Positions 26,445-36,147 of a stretch of DNA of 64,000 nt are shown one piece after another; within the stretch, counting starts at the first letter, position 1; each line of letters starts with the position of its first letter. The stretch covers positions 8,247,501 through 8,311,500 of the forward strand of contig NZ_CP029078.1 in assembly GCF_005222485.1 (NCBI RefSeq). The letters run 5' to 3'. The notes under the pieces were generated by a model. It worked only from the letters and a program-made list of their open reading frames with translations. It searched no databases and was not told the origin of the DNA. A program made the translations under genes and the position numbers. This DNA is from Streptomyces griseoviridis (GTDB lineage: Bacteria > Actinomycetota > Actinomycetes > Streptomycetales > Streptomycetaceae).

Positions 26445-29400
26445 ATGACGGTCACGCGCAGATCGGTCCTGCTCGCCTCCGCCGCCGCCCCGGCGGCCGG
26501 AGCGCTCCTCGGCACCGCTCGGGCCGGCGCCGCCGAGGCGGACCCGGCCGCCGGGGGAGCCGGCGGCCGGCGCACGGTCGCGCTGCGTGACGGCTGGCGG
26601 TTCGCGCTGGTCGACCCGGGCGGCCTCGCCGATCCGACCGGCGCCTACGCGCGCGCCGCCGACCCCGACTACGACGACTCGGCGTGGCGCGAGGTCGCGG
26701 TGCCACACGACTGGAGCATCGAGCAGACCCCGACCACCGAGCACGGCACCACCAGCGGGACCGGCTTCCTGCCCGGCGGCCTCGGCTGGTACCGGCTCGC
26801 CTTCACGCTGCCGCCCGGCGCCACCGGCCGCCGGATCTCGGTGGAGTTCGACGGCGTGTACATGGACTCCTACGTCTACTGCAACGGCCGCGAGGTCGGC
26901 CACCACCCCTACGGCTACACGGGTTTCGCCTTCGACATCACCGACGCGCTGCACACCGACGGCCGCACCGAGAACGTGATCGCCGTCAAGGTGCGGAACC
27001 AACTGCCCAGCAGCCGCTGGTACTCGGGCAGCGGCATCTACCGCGAGGCCCGCCTGGTCATCACCGACCCGGTGCACGTGGAGCGTTGGGGCACCTTCGT
27101 CACGACTCCCGAGGCAGGTCCCGAGCGGGCCGTGGTGCGGGTGCGGACCGCGGTGGCCAACGCGTCGGGCGGCGCGCGGCGGGTCGAGATCAGGTCGGCG
27201 GTCAAGGACCGGGGCGGCCGGACGGTGGCCCGCGCGACGAGCACCGCCGAGGTCGCGGACCGCGTCGAGGAGACCCACGAACTCGCCTTCGGGAAGCCGA
27301 CGTTGTGGGACTTCGGCAACCCGTACCGCTACACCCTGGAGACCGAACTGCGGGTGGGCGGCAGGACCGTCGACACCTACCGCACGGTCTTCGGCGTCCG
27401 CACCTGCGCCTTCGACCCCGACGAGGGATTCCACCTCAACGGCGTCCACACCAAGATCAAGGGCGTCGACCTCCACCACGACCAGGGCGCCCTCGGCGCG
27501 GCGATCAGCAGGGACGCCGTCCTGCGCCAGATGACGATCATGAAGTCGATGGGCGTCAACGCCTTCCGCACCTCGCACAACCCGCCCTCCCCGGAGATGA
27601 TCGACGTCTGCGAGGAGCTGGGCATCGTCATGATGGTGGAGGCGTTCGACTGCTGGCGCACCGGCAAGACGCGCTACGACTACGGGCGCTTCTTCGACGA
27701 GTGGTGCGAGCGGGACGCCACCGAGATGGTCCTCGCGGCCCGCAACTCGCCCGCGGTGGTGCTCTGGTCGATCGGCAACGAGATCCCCGACTCCACCTCG
27801 ACCGCGGGGCTCGCGATGGCCGACCGGATCATCGGCGCGATCCGCGCCGCCGACGACACCCGCCCGCTGGTCATCGGCTCGGACAAGTACCGGGGCGTGC
27901 CCGCGAAGGGGTCGGCGGCCGATCTGATGCTCGGCCGGCTCGACGGCCTGGGCCTCAACTACAACACCGCCAGGTCGGTCGACGCCCTGCACGCCGCCTA
28001 CCCGCACCTGTTCCTCTTCGAGTCCGAGTCGTCGTCGGAGACCTCGTCCCGGGGCGCCTACCAGGAGCCCGAACACCTCAACACCGGCGAGAACCACACG
28101 CCGGGCAGGCGGGCCACCTCCTCCTACGACAACAACCTCGCCTCCTGGACGATGAGCGGCGAGTACGGCCACAAGAAGGACCGCGACCGCAAGTGGTTCG
28201 CCGGGCAGTTCCTCTGGTCGGGCATCGACTACATCGGCGAGCCCACCCCGTACAACGTCTTCCCGGTCAAGGCGTCCTTCTTCGGCGCCGTCGACACGGC
28301 CGGATTCCCGAAGGACATGTACCACCTCTTCCGCAGCCAGTGGGTCGACGAGCCGATGGTCCATCTGGTGCCGATGAGCTGGAACCACGCGCACGGTGAC
28401 ACGGTCGAGGTCTGGGCCTACTCGACGGCTGACACCGTGGAGCTGTTCCTCGACGGAACGTCCCTCGGCACCCGCACGTTCGACACCAAGCGGACCACCG
28501 ACGGCCGCGCCTACCTGGAGACCACCGAGGCCACCGGCGACGACAAGACCGTCACCACCGGCCCCTGGCCCGGCAGTTACACCAGCCCGAACGGCAGCGC
28601 GGGCAAGCTGCACCTGACCTGGAAAGTCCCTTTCAGGCCCGGCGAGTTGAAGGCGGTGGCGCGCAGGGGCGGCCGGGTGGTCGCCACCGATGTGCTGCGC
28701 ACCGCGGGCGCCGCGCACGCCGTCCGCCTCACCGCCGACCGCACCTCCCTGCCGGCGGACGGGCGTTCGCTGGTGTTCGTGACCGCCGAGGTCGTCGACG
28801 CCCGGGGCGTGGTCCTGCCCGACGCCGAGGACCTGATCACCTTCGGGGTGCGCGGCGGCTCGCTCGCCGGGCTCGACAACGGGCGCCAGGAGAGCGCCGA
28901 GCGCTACCAGGCGACCACCAGGACCGCCTTCCACGGCAAGGCGCTCGCGATCGTCCGCTCCGGTGCGCGGCCGGGGACCCTCACGGTGACCGCCCGCGCG
29001 GACGGGCTGCGCACCGGCACGGTCACCGCCCGCACCACCCGGGCCGCTTCACCGGCCACCACCCGGGCCCCGGCCTTCGCGCCCGAACCGCCCGCGGTGC
29101 CCGAACTCCCGCACGCGGACGCCAGTTACTCCGGGCGCCCCGACACGCTGCCCGCCGCGATGCTCGACGGCGACCCGGCCACCGGCTGGTCCAACGGCTT
29201 CGCCAAGTCGGCCACCGCGCTGCTGCCCGCCTTCAGCGGGGCACGGCCCGAGGACTGGGTCGGCGTCGACTTCGGACGGGTGCGCACCTTCGACCAGGTC
29301 GAGGTCTCCTTCACCGTCGACGCCACCCACAGCCTGCCGTCCGCCGTGCGGGTCGAGGTCCTCGACGGCGCCCGCCGGGTACCGGTCACCGGGGCGCGCG

Positions 29401-29549
29401 TCGACTGGGCCACCGCCTCCGACGCCCCGACGGTCGTCACCTTCGACGCGGTGCGCGGCAGCGGGCTGCGGCTCACCCTGACCAGCGCGCGCCCGGGGGA
29501 GACCGCGGGCGCGATCCGCGTCAGCCGTCTGGAGGCACCGGCGGGCTGA
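26445..29549 (+). CDS. Secreted GH2 beta-galactosidase-like enzyme (Tat signal, multi-domain)
   Basis: This 1034-aa protein has a twin-arginine signal (TRRSVLLASAAAPAAG). The GH2 sugar-binding domain follows (VPHDWSIEQ, GGLGWYRLAFTLP), then an immunoglobulin-like domain and the catalytic barrel. The barrel has KGVDLHHDQGALG, NAFRTSHNPPS, acid/base Glu in WSIGNEIPDS and a nucleophile-type Glu in FESESSSETSS. Bacterial Ig-like domains and a C-terminal discoidin (F5/8C)-like domain (DGDPATGWSNGF...) finish the protein. It likely removes beta-galactose or a related sugar from extracellular polymers. ATG at 26445 has AGGGAGAG at 6 bp. TTCACGATCAGTTGTGA near 26396 could be an operator. Confidence 0.9.
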   Translation: MTVTRRSVLLASAAAPAAGALLGTARAGAAEADPAAGGAGGRRTVALRDGWRFALVDPGGLADPTGAYARAADPDYDDSAWREVAVPHDWSIEQTPTTEHGTTSGTGFLPGGLGWYRLAFTLPPGATGRRISVEFDGVYMDSYVYCNGREVGHHPYGYTGFAFDITDALHTDGRTENVIAVKVRNQLPSSRWYSGSGIYREARLVITDPVHVERWGTFVTTPEAGPERAVVRVRTAVANASGGARRVEIRSAVKDRGGRTVARATSTAEVADRVEETHELAFGKPTLWDFGNPYRYTLETELRVGGRTVDTYRTVFGVRTCAFDPDEGFHLNGVHTKIKGVDLHHDQGALGAAISRDAVLRQMTIMKSMGVNAFRTSHNPPSPEMIDVCEELGIVMMVEAFDCWRTGKTRYDYGRFFDEWCERDATEMVLAARNSPAVVLWSIGNEIPDSTSTAGLAMADRIIGAIRAADDTRPLVIGSDKYRGVPAKGSAADLMLGRLDGLGLNYNTARSVDALHAAYPHLFLFESESSSETSSRGAYQEPEHLNTGENHTPGRRATSSYDNNLASWTMSGEYGHKKDRDRKWFAGQFLWSGIDYIGEPTPYNVFPVKASFFGAVDTAGFPKDMYHLFRSQWVDEPMVHLVPMSWNHAHGDTVEVWAYSTADTVELFLDGTSLGTRTFDTKRTTDGRAYLETTEATGDDKTVTTGPWPGSYTSPNGSAGKLHLTWKVPFRPGELKAVARRGGRVVATDVLRTAGAAHAVRLTADRTSLPADGRSLVFVTAEVVDARGVVLPDAEDLITFGVRGGSLAGLDNGRQESAERYQATTRTAFHGKALAIVRSGARPGTLTVTARADGLRTGTVTARTTRAASPATTRAPAFAPEPPAVPELPHADASYSGRPDTLPAAMLDGDPATGWSNGFAKSATALLPAFSGARPEDWVGVDFGRVRTFDQVEVSFTVDATHSLPSAVRVEVLDGARRVPVTGARVDWATASDAPTVVTFDAVRGSGLRLTLTSARPGETAGAIRVSRLEAPAG

Positions 29550-29644
29550 GCCCGGTCGATGAGCACCGTCGACCGAGCCCGTCGACGGGGCCCCGTCGAA
29601 CGAGCCGGTCGGCGGCTGCCAGGCCGACCGGCGGACGGGTGCCG

Positions 29645-30040
29645 GTCGGCGGGTGCCGAGGAACCGGGGCGGGCGGTGGCGGTCGACGCAGGCCGAGGAA
29701 CGGCGGCCGGCGGTGGCTGTCCACGGGGGCCGTGCGGCGGCGTTTCGGCGCGCGGCGGCTGACGGCGGTTGCTGTCGGCGGGTGCCGGTGAACGGCGGTC
29801 GGCGGTGGCCTTCCACAGGGGGCCGTGCGGCGGCGGTTCGGCGCGCGGCGGCTGACGGCGGTTGTCGTCGGCGGGTGCCGAGGAACGGCGGCCGGCGGTG
29901 GCTGTCCACGGGGGGCCGTGCGGCGGCGGGTGCGGCGAGCGGTGGCTGACGGCGGTTGCTGTCGGCGGGTGCCGGTGAACGGTGGCCGTCGATGGGTCGC
30001 CGTGCGGCGGCGGTTCGGCGAGCGGTGGCTGCCGGAGGGC
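29645..30040. repeat. Minisatellite, about four copies of a 93-bp unit
   Basis: The marker CCGTGCGGCGG recurs at 29730, 29823, 29916 and 30000, giving spacings of 93, 93 and 84 bp. The units share GGCTGACGGCGGTTG, TCGGCGGGTGCCG and GGCCGGCGGTGGC. The array fills most of the 600-bp gap between the GH2 and GH9 genes. Open frames across it read as Arg/Pro/Ala repeats and are not believable proteins. Confidence 0.9.
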
Positions 30041-30157
30041 GGCGCCGGTCGTCGACGCGCGTGGATGCCCGTCGACCGGTCAGGGCGGGAAATCCCGTCC
30101 CGTCCTGACCGTTGACGGAGTGTCATGCGCCGAACAAGCATGGCTTGCGTCCGCATC

Positions 30158-30171
30158 TGGGAGCGCTCCCA
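30158..30171. promoter_or_regulatory. CebR operator (perfect 14-bp palindrome)
   Basis: TGGGAGCGCTCCCA is identical to the consensus box bound by the cellobiose-responsive LacI-family repressor CebR. It lies 57 bp before the GTG start of the GH9 cellulase gene, which should be derepressed by cellobiose or cellotriose. Confidence 0.92.
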
Positions 30172-30227
30172 CGGCCCGTGTGAGCCGCGCGAGCGTCCCC
30201 CGCACCTCCCGCACGAGGAGCCCAGAC

Positions 30228-32471
30228 GTGAAACGACGCAGAACCGCCCTGCTCACCCTGACGGCCCTGCTCGGCGCCGTGCTCACCGCCCTGCCGGCCG
30301 CACCCGCCCTCGCCGACGAGGTCGAGCAGCTGAAGAACGGCACCTTCGACACCACCACCGAGCCCTGGTGGTCGTCCCCGAACGTCACCGCGGGACTCTC
30401 CGACGGGCAGCTCTGCGCCCAGGTCCCCGGCGGCACCGCCAACCGTTGGGACGCGTCCGTCGGCCAGAACGACCTCACCCTGGTCGCGGGGGAGTCCTAC
30501 CGCTTCTCCTTCCGCGCGAACGGCACGCCCGAGGGGCATGTGGTGCGGGCGATCGTGGGACTGTCGGCGGCGCCCTACGACACCTGGTTCGAGGTGAGCC
30601 CGCAGCTCAGCGTCTCCGGTGACGTCTACTCGTACACGTTCACCGCGCCCGTCGACACCACCCAGGGGCAGGTCGCCTTCCAGGCGGGCGGCAGCGCCGA
30701 CCCCTGGCGGCTCTGCGTGGACGACGTGTCGCTCCTCGGCGGTGTCCCGCCCGAGGTGTACGAGCCCGACACCGGGCCGCGGGTGCGGGTCAACCAGGTC
30801 GCCTACCTGCCCTCGGGGCCGAAGAACGCCACGCTCGTCACCGACGCCACCACCCGGGTGCCCTGGCGGCTGCGCGACGCCGCCGGAACCACGGTCGCGC
30901 ACGGCTGGACCCGGCCGCGCGGCACCGACGTCTCCTCGGGCCAGAACGTCCACTCCATCGACTTCGGCGGCTACCGGGGGCGGGGCCAGGGCCTCACCCT
31001 GGTCGCCGACGGCGAGACCAGCCGCCCGTTCGACATCGGCGCCGCCGCCTACGAGCGTCTGCGCCTCGACTCCCTGAAGTACTACTACATGCAGCGCAGC
31101 GGCATCGCGATCCGCGACGACCTGCGCCCCGGCTACGGCCGCGCGGCGGGCCACCTCGACGCCGCGCCCAACAAGGGCGACAGCGACGTCCCCTGCCAAC
31201 CCGGCGTCTGCAACTACACGTTGGACGTGACGGGCGGCTGGTACGACGCGGGCGACCACGGCAAGTACGTCGTCAACGGCGGCATCACCACCTGGGAGCT
31301 GCTCAGCACCTACGAGCGTTCGCTGCTGGCCCGCACCGGTCACCCCGGCCGGCTCGGCGACGGCACGCTCGACCTCCCGGAGAGCGGCAACAAGGTCCCC
31401 GACATCCTCGACGAGGCCCGCTGGGAACTGGAGTTCCTGCTGAAGATGCAGGTGCCCGACGGGCAGCCGCTCGCGGGGATGGCCCACCACAAGATCCACG
31501 ACGAGCAGTGGACCGGCCTGCCCCTGCTGCCCGCCGACGACCCCCAACGGCGGGAGCTGCACCCGCCGTCCACCCAGGCCACCCTGAACCTCGCCGCGAC
31601 CGCCGCCCAGGCGGCCCGCCTCTACCGCCCCTACGACAAGGCGTTCGCCGCCCGTGCGCTGACGGCCGCCCGCAAGGCGTGGACCGCGGCCCTCGCCCAC
31701 CCGGAGCTGTACGCCTCCGAGAGCGACGGTGTCGGCGGCGGCACCTACGCCGACGGCGACGCCACCGACGAGTTCTACTGGGCGGCGGCGGAGCTGTATC
31801 TCACCACCGGGGAACGGCAGTTCGCCGACCACGTGCGCCACTCGCCGCTGCACACCGCCGACCTCTTCGGCGGCCTCGGCTTCGACTGGGGCCGCACCGC
31901 CACGGCAGGCCGCCTCGACCTCGCCACCGTGCCGAACGCGTTGCCGGGACGCGACGCCGTGCGCCGCTCCGTCGTCAAGGGCGCCGACCGCTACCTCGCC
32001 ACCCTCGACGCCCAGCCGTACGGCATGCCGTACGCGCCGCCCGGCAACCTCTACGACTGGGGCTCCAACGCCCAGGTGCTCAACAACGCCGTCGTCCTCG
32101 CCACCGCCTACGACCTCACCGGCGCCGCCAAGTACCGTGACGGCGCGGTGCAGAGCATGGACTACCTGCTCGGCCGCAACGCCCTGAACATGTCCTATGT
32201 CACCGGCTACGGCGAGGCCGCCGCGCACAACCAGCACAGCCGCTGGTACGCCCACGAGCTGGACCCGAGCCTGCCCGCGCCGCCGCCGGGAACCGTGGCG
32301 GGCGGCCCGAACTCCGGTATCCAGGACCCCTACGCGCAGGCCAGACTCCAGGGCTGCGTGGGCCAGTTCTGCTACATCGACGACATCCAGTCCTGGGCGA
32401 CCAACGAGACCGCGATCAACTGGAACGCGGCCCTGGCCCGGATGGCGTCCTTCGTGGCGGACCAGGGCTGA
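30228..32471 (+). CDS. Secreted GH9 endoglucanase/cellulase with CBM4/9-like module
   Basis: This 747-aa protein has a signal peptide ([28 protein letters not shown]), a CBM4/9-like beta-sandwich at about 32-175 ([23 protein letters not shown]), and an N-terminal Ig-like domain ([19 protein letters not shown]). The GH9 barrel carries the nucleophile/base region [16 protein letters not shown] and the C-terminal acid region [11 protein letters not shown]. It cuts beta-1,4-glucan outside the cell. The GTG at 30228 has GGAG 8 bp upstream. The CebR box upstream links it to cellulose use. Confidence 0.94.
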   Translation: MKRRRTALLTLTALLGAVLTALPAAPALADEVEQLKNGTFDTTTEPWWSSPNVTAGLSDGQLCAQVPGGTANRWDASVGQNDLTLVAGESYRFSFRANGTPEGHVVRAIVGLSAAPYDTWFEVSPQLSVSGDVYSYTFTAPVDTTQGQVAFQAGGSADPWRLCVDDVSLLGGVPPEVYEPDTGPRVRVNQVAYLPSGPKNATLVTDATTRVPWRLRDAAGTTVAHGWTRPRGTDVSSGQNVHSIDFGGYRGRGQGLTLVADGETSRPFDIGAAAYERLRLDSLKYYYMQRSGIAIRDDLRPGYGRAAGHLDAAPNKGDSDVPCQPGVCNYTLDVTGGWYDAGDHGKYVVNGGITTWELLSTYERSLLARTGHPGRLGDGTLDLPESGNKVPDILDEARWELEFLLKMQVPDGQPLAGMAHHKIHDEQWTGLPLLPADDPQRRELHPPSTQATLNLAATAAQAARLYRPYDKAFAARALTAARKAWTAALAHPELYASESDGVGGGTYADGDATDEFYWAAAELYLTTGERQFADHVRHSPLHTADLFGGLGFDWGRTATAGRLDLATVPNALPGRDAVRRSVVKGADRYLATLDAQPYGMPYAPPGNLYDWGSNAQVLNNAVVLATAYDLTGAAKYRDGAVQSMDYLLGRNALNMSYVTGYGEAAAHNQHSRWYAHELDPSLPAPPPGTVAGGPNSGIQDPYAQARLQGCVGQFCYIDDIQSWATNETAINWNAALARMASFVADQG

Positions 32472-32659
32472 CCGACCCCGCGCCCCGCCCTCCACCGGGC
32501 GGAACCGGCGCCCCGGAGCCTGGTCGTCGGCACCCCCGTACTCGGCGACCAGGTCTCCGGGCGTCCGCCGCGCGCGGTCCTCCGCGGTGGCGGGTCACCG
32601 TGGTGACTCCGCGAGGGCCGCGGAATGTGACGGTGACGGACCGAAATGTGACCTACGTC

Positions 32660-33184
32660 TCACTGGCCCCGGGGGGAGTCGGGTGCGGGGCGGTCCCGCT
32701 GAGGGCCGGTCAGCTCCCCGGCGGCCTCCCGCCCGGCCTCGGCGGTGCGGCGCAGGAAGTCCGCGAGCAGGGCGAGCTGGTCCTCGTCGTAGTCGGCGCA
32801 GATCCGCTCCACCGACGAGTTCATCCCGGCGAAGAGGGCGAGCAGTTCGGCGTTGCGGTCGCGCAGGGCGTGGATCAGGTACGCGCGCCGGTCGGCCGGG
32901 TCGCGCTCCCGGGAGATCCAGCCTGCGCGTTCGAGGCGGTCGAGGATCCCGGTGGTGGTGGCGGCGTGCAGTCCGGCGCGCTGGGCCAGGGCGGTCGGGG
33001 CCAGCGGGCCGTGGGCGTTGATCAGGTCGAGGCAGTCCAGGTCGATGTCCCTGAGCCCGAGCCGCGCGCCGACCCTCCGGTTGAGCAGCGTCAGTTCGGC
33101 GCTCAGCGCGCGCAGCCCCTGCCCCACCTCGACCGTGGCTCGGCGTCTGCGGCGAGCCACGGCCCCAGGTCCTTCGGAATCCAT
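32660..33184 (-). CDS. MarR-family transcriptional regulator
   Basis: This 174-aa protein has a winged helix-turn-helix core (LAPTALAQRAGLHAATTTGILDRLERAGWISRERDPADRRAYLI) typical of MarR dimers. The start ATG at 33184 lies inside the left arm of a long inverted repeat shared with the divergent NmrA-like gene. That suggests autorepression and control of the divergent operon. The inducing ligand is unknown. Confidence 0.93.
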   Translation of the reverse strand: MDSEGPGAVARRRRRATVEVGQGLRALSAELTLLNRRVGARLGLRDIDLDCLDLINAHGPLAPTALAQRAGLHAATTTGILDRLERAGWISRERDPADRRAYLIHALRDRNAELLALFAGMNSSVERICADYDEDQLALLADFLRRTAEAGREAAGELTGPQRDRPAPDSPRGQ

Positions 33185-33231
33185 AATGTACGCCTCTCAA
33201 AGCAATGTGCTATGGTTCTCGTACATTATGG
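33181..33231. promoter_or_regulatory. Paired half-sites of an 11-bp inverted repeat between marR and the NmrA-like gene
   Basis: CCATAATGTAC at 33181-33191 and its exact complement GTACATTATGG at 33221-33231 face each other, 40 bp apart (about four helical turns). The left arm covers the marR start codon. These are probable MarR binding sites controlling both directions. Confidence 0.75.
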
Positions 33232-33267
33232 CATCCGAAGCACATGCCGGACGTGAGGGGCTGGATC

Positions 33268-34119
33268 ATGTTCGTGGTGACCGGAGCGACCGGAACCGTG
33301 GGACGCGAAGTGGTGCGCCTGCTGCTCGGCGCCGGCCGGGAGGTGGCGGCGGTCACCCGCCGCCCCGACCCCGGCCTGCCGGACGGAGCACAAGTGATCA
33401 CGGGGGACCCGTCCGACCCCGCCGGACTCGCCGCCTGGCCGGAGGGCGGCGAGGCGGTCCTGCTCAGCCCGCGCGCCGTCGGCGGCGCCACCGACCGGCT
33501 GCTGTCGCTCGCCGCTGACCGCGGCGCCCGGCGGGTGGTCGTCCTCTCCTCCGCGACCGTGTCGCACCCGGCGGGACACCGCCGGTTCGCCGACGCGTTC
33601 AAGTCCGTCGAGGACGCCGTGCGCCGCTCGGGACTGTCGTGGACCTTCCTGCGCTGCGCCGACTTCGCGGGCAACGCCCTGGCCTGGGCCCCGCAGATCC
33701 GGGCGACCGGCACGGTGCGCGGCGCGTACGGCGGTGCGGCCACCTCGCCGATCCACGAGCACGACATCGCGGACGCGGCGATCCTGGCCCTGCTCGATCC
33801 CCGGCACGCCGCGCACGCCCCTCTCCTCACCGGCCCGCACTCGCTCGACCAGCGCGACAAGGTCCGCCTCATCGGCGCCGCCACCGGCCGGAACCTGACC
33901 TTCCAGGAGACCGCCCCCGACCAGGTGCGCCGGGCCATGCTCGCCCAGGGCCTCCCCGAGGACGTCCCCGACCGCCTCCTCGGCTCGCTCGCCGACCACG
34001 CGCACACCCCGGGGCCGACCACCGACACCGTGGCACGCCTCCTGGGCCGCCCCGCGCGCACCTTCGCCACCTGGGCCACGGAGAACGCCGCCGCGTTCAC
34101 GCCGGCGGCCCCCGCCTGA
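33268..34119 (+). CDS. NmrA-like NAD(P)-binding short-chain family protein
   Basis: This 283-aa protein starts with a Rossmann motif MFVVTGATGTVGREVV. It continues with the atypical-SDR/NmrA pattern (VLLSPRAVGGATDRLLSLAADRGARRVVVLSSATV, LRCADFAGNALAWAP) and lacks a full YxxxK catalytic pair. Members act as quinone oxidoreductase-like or redox-sensing proteins. The start ATG at 33268 has GAGGGG 9 bp upstream. It is divergent from marR and followed by a hydrolase gene 109 bp downstream, probably under the same control. Confidence 0.88.
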   Translation: MFVVTGATGTVGREVVRLLLGAGREVAAVTRRPDPGLPDGAQVITGDPSDPAGLAAWPEGGEAVLLSPRAVGGATDRLLSLAADRGARRVVVLSSATVSHPAGHRRFADAFKSVEDAVRRSGLSWTFLRCADFAGNALAWAPQIRATGTVRGAYGGAATSPIHEHDIADAAILALLDPRHAAHAPLLTGPHSLDQRDKVRLIGAATGRNLTFQETAPDQVRRAMLAQGLPEDVPDRLLGSLADHAHTPGPTTDTVARLLGRPARTFATWATENAAAFTPAAPA

Positions 34120-34228
34120 ACCCGCCCGCGCCAGCCGGGCGCCCGCTCAGGACGCCGTACGCCGGCGCGGCCCGCGGAACGCCGGCCGCAGCCGCTTCGT
34201 CGCACCGACCGACACGAGGGAGAACACC

Positions 34229-35077
34229 GTGCGGGAGATCGAACTGTCCTCGGGAACCATCGCCTACCACGACCGCGGCACGGACGGCCCCACCACGGTG
34301 CTGCTGCACGGACTCCTGATGGACGCCTCGCTCTGGGACGCCGTCGGCGCCGACCTCGCCACCGACCACCGGTGCGTGGTGCCCACCCTGCCGCTCGGCG
34401 CGCACCGGCACGCGATGCGCCCCGACGCCGACCTGTCCCTGACCGCGGTGGCGCGACTCGTCGCCGAACTCCTCGACCGGCTCGACCTCCAGGACGTGAC
34501 CCTCGTCGGCAGCGACACCGGCGGCGCCCTCGTCCAACTCCTCATGGCCGACGGCACGCCCCGCGTCGGGCGGGCCGTCCTGGTCTCCTGCGACGCCTTC
34601 GACAACGTGCCGCCCGGCCTCACCGGCAAGACCCTCGTCCTCGCCGGGAAGCTCACGCCCCGGCTGTTCGGCCTGTTCATGCGGCAGATGCGGGTACGCG
34701 CGCTGCGCCGGCTGCCGATCGCCTTCGGCCGGCTGACCCGGCGCGGCGACGCCGTCACCGCCGGCTGGATCGAGCCGGTCACGACCAGGACCGACATCTG
34801 CCGGGACACCGTCCGGGTGCTGCGCGCCGTCGCGGCCGACCGCGGTGTCCTGCTGGCCGCGGCCGAACGCCTGCCCCGCTTCACCCGCCCCGCCCTCGTC
34901 GTGTGGGCGAGCGAGGACCGCGTCATGCCCCCCGCCCACGGCCGGCGTCTCGCCGCCCTCCTTCCCAACGCGCGGCTGGCCGAGATCCCGGACAGCCACA
35001 CCCTCGTCCCACTGGACCAGCCGACCCGACTCGCCCGGCTCATCAGGGAGTTCACGCACACCTCCAGCCGCCCCTAG
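34229..35077 (+). CDS. Alpha/beta-hydrolase with Asp nucleophile position
   Basis: This 282-aa alpha/beta-hydrolase has the oxyanion HG motif VLLHGLLMD. The nucleophile elbow reads GSDTGG, placing Asp where serine hydrolases have Ser. A later Asp lies in ASEDRVMP and a His in DSHTLVP. An Asp nucleophile is the pattern of haloalkane dehalogenases and epoxide hydrolases. Residues that would decide between them cannot be settled by eye. GTG at 34229 follows GAGGGAG. It lies in the MarR-linked group. Confidence 0.88.
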   Translation: MREIELSSGTIAYHDRGTDGPTTVLLHGLLMDASLWDAVGADLATDHRCVVPTLPLGAHRHAMRPDADLSLTAVARLVAELLDRLDLQDVTLVGSDTGGALVQLLMADGTPRVGRAVLVSCDAFDNVPPGLTGKTLVLAGKLTPRLFGLFMRQMRVRALRRLPIAFGRLTRRGDAVTAGWIEPVTTRTDICRDTVRVLRAVAADRGVLLAAAERLPRFTRPALVVWASEDRVMPPAHGRRLAALLPNARLAEIPDSHTLVPLDQPTRLARLIREFTHTSSRP

Positions 35078-35097
35078 CGGCACGAAGGGAACACGAA

Positions 35098-36045
35098 GTG
35101 CGCACAGCGAGCAGATACCTCCTGTCCCTGTTCCTCTGTCTCGGCCTGCTCCTCGGCGCCGGATCGGCGCGGGCCGACCAGCCCGACGCGCAGAACTGGC
35201 CGCGGCCCCGGTTCCTCACCTACAACGTCTGCGGCGGGGTCTGCGCCATCTACCAGGGCTCCCGGACGGCCTGGCGCGACACCATGATCCACGCGATGGA
35301 CTCCTGGGACGCGGACCTCCTGATGCTCCAGGAGATGTGCTACGGCCAGTGGACCCTGCTGCGCGACACCCTGGCCGGCCGCACCTCGGGCGGCCCCGCC
35401 TACGACTCGGTGTGGGGCGCGGCGCTCCCCGAGAGCGCGGGCTGCGCCAAGTGGGGCGCCGACACCCGCTACGGCCTGGCCATCTTCAGCAAGGGCCCGG
35501 CGGGCACCATCGACCAGAGCTCCCGCGCCGTCACCTTCCTGACGCAGCCCTCCGGCGGCGAGCAGCGGATCCTGCTCTGCGCCAGGACCGGCGTACGGGG
35601 GCGGACCGTCCGTGCCTGCGACACCCACATCGACTACCGGGGCGCGAACCCCCAGGCCCAGGTCGCCCAGGTCGCCGCGGTCACCCGCGGGTACGCGCTC
35701 GAAGGACCGGTCGTGCTGGCGGGGGACTTCAACCTGTTCCCCAAGGACACCCGCCTCGACCCGCTCTACGACCACGGCGGCGGCACCGGAATCTTCCAGG
35801 AGGTCGACGAGAACGACAAGTCCCACTTCACGGGGGTCGACTGCCCGCAGTCGGGCGACCGCTGCCGCAGCGGCGAGGAGACCGCCGAACCGGTCTGCTC
35901 ACCGCGCGCCGACGGCCGAGGCAAGATCGACTACATCTTCCTGAGCGCCTACTGGTTCACCACCGTGCGCGGCGACGCCGCCGCCTGCACACCGGGCATG
36001 TCCGACCACCATCTGCTGCGCGGCGCCGCCGCCTGGGAGCACTGA
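35098..36045 (+). CDS. Secreted endonuclease/exonuclease/phosphatase-fold protein
   Basis: This 315-aa protein has a signal peptide (RYLLSLFLCLGLLLGAGSARA). The EEP superfamily motifs follow in order: TYNVCGGVC, LLMLQEMC with the metal-binding Glu, VVLAGDFNLFP, KIDYIFLSAYWF and a terminal SDHHLL. Several Cys pairs suggest disulphides, consistent with secretion. It could be a DNase or a phosphodiesterase/sphingomyelinase-type enzyme. The substrate is not determinable here. GTG at 35098 has AAGGGA 7 bp upstream. Confidence 0.88.
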   Translation: MRTASRYLLSLFLCLGLLLGAGSARADQPDAQNWPRPRFLTYNVCGGVCAIYQGSRTAWRDTMIHAMDSWDADLLMLQEMCYGQWTLLRDTLAGRTSGGPAYDSVWGAALPESAGCAKWGADTRYGLAIFSKGPAGTIDQSSRAVTFLTQPSGGEQRILLCARTGVRGRTVRACDTHIDYRGANPQAQVAQVAAVTRGYALEGPVVLAGDFNLFPKDTRLDPLYDHGGGTGIFQEVDENDKSHFTGVDCPQSGDRCRSGEETAEPVCSPRADGRGKIDYIFLSAYWFTTVRGDAAACTPGMSDHHLLRGAAAWEH

Positions 36046-36066
36046 GACACCGGACCGCACCGCTCG

Positions 36067-36100
36067 CACCACCCGCCCGGTACCGTCGGGCAGGCGGTGT
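36067..36100 (+). terminator. Imperfect terminator hairpin after the EEP-fold gene
   Basis: Nearly complementary arms CACCACCCGCCCG and CGGGCAGGCGGTG flank a 7-base loop, about 20 bp past the stop. Confidence 0.5.
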
Positions 36101-36123
36101 GAGCAGGCACTATTTACGAGTAA

Positions 36124-36138
36124 GTACCTCAGAGGTAC
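36124..36138. promoter_or_regulatory. Operator-like palindrome before the toxin-antitoxin genes
   Basis: GTACCTC-A-GAGGTAC is a perfect 7-1-7 palindrome, 9 bp before the antitoxin ATG. This is the place and size of a ribbon-helix-helix antitoxin autoregulatory site. It also contains the only purine-rich GAGG near the start. Confidence 0.65.
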
Positions 36139-36147
36139 CGTGAGTGC

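Noticed and set aside
26440..28934. 843-codon minus-strand frame opposite the GH2 gene
   Set aside because: Antisense shadow of a strongly supported secreted glycosidase; it is Val/Gly/Arg-rich with no domain.
29521..30156. Minus-strand 211-codon frame across the minisatellite
   Set aside because: It is Pro/Arg repeats produced by the tandem DNA repeat. There is no ribosome site or known domain.
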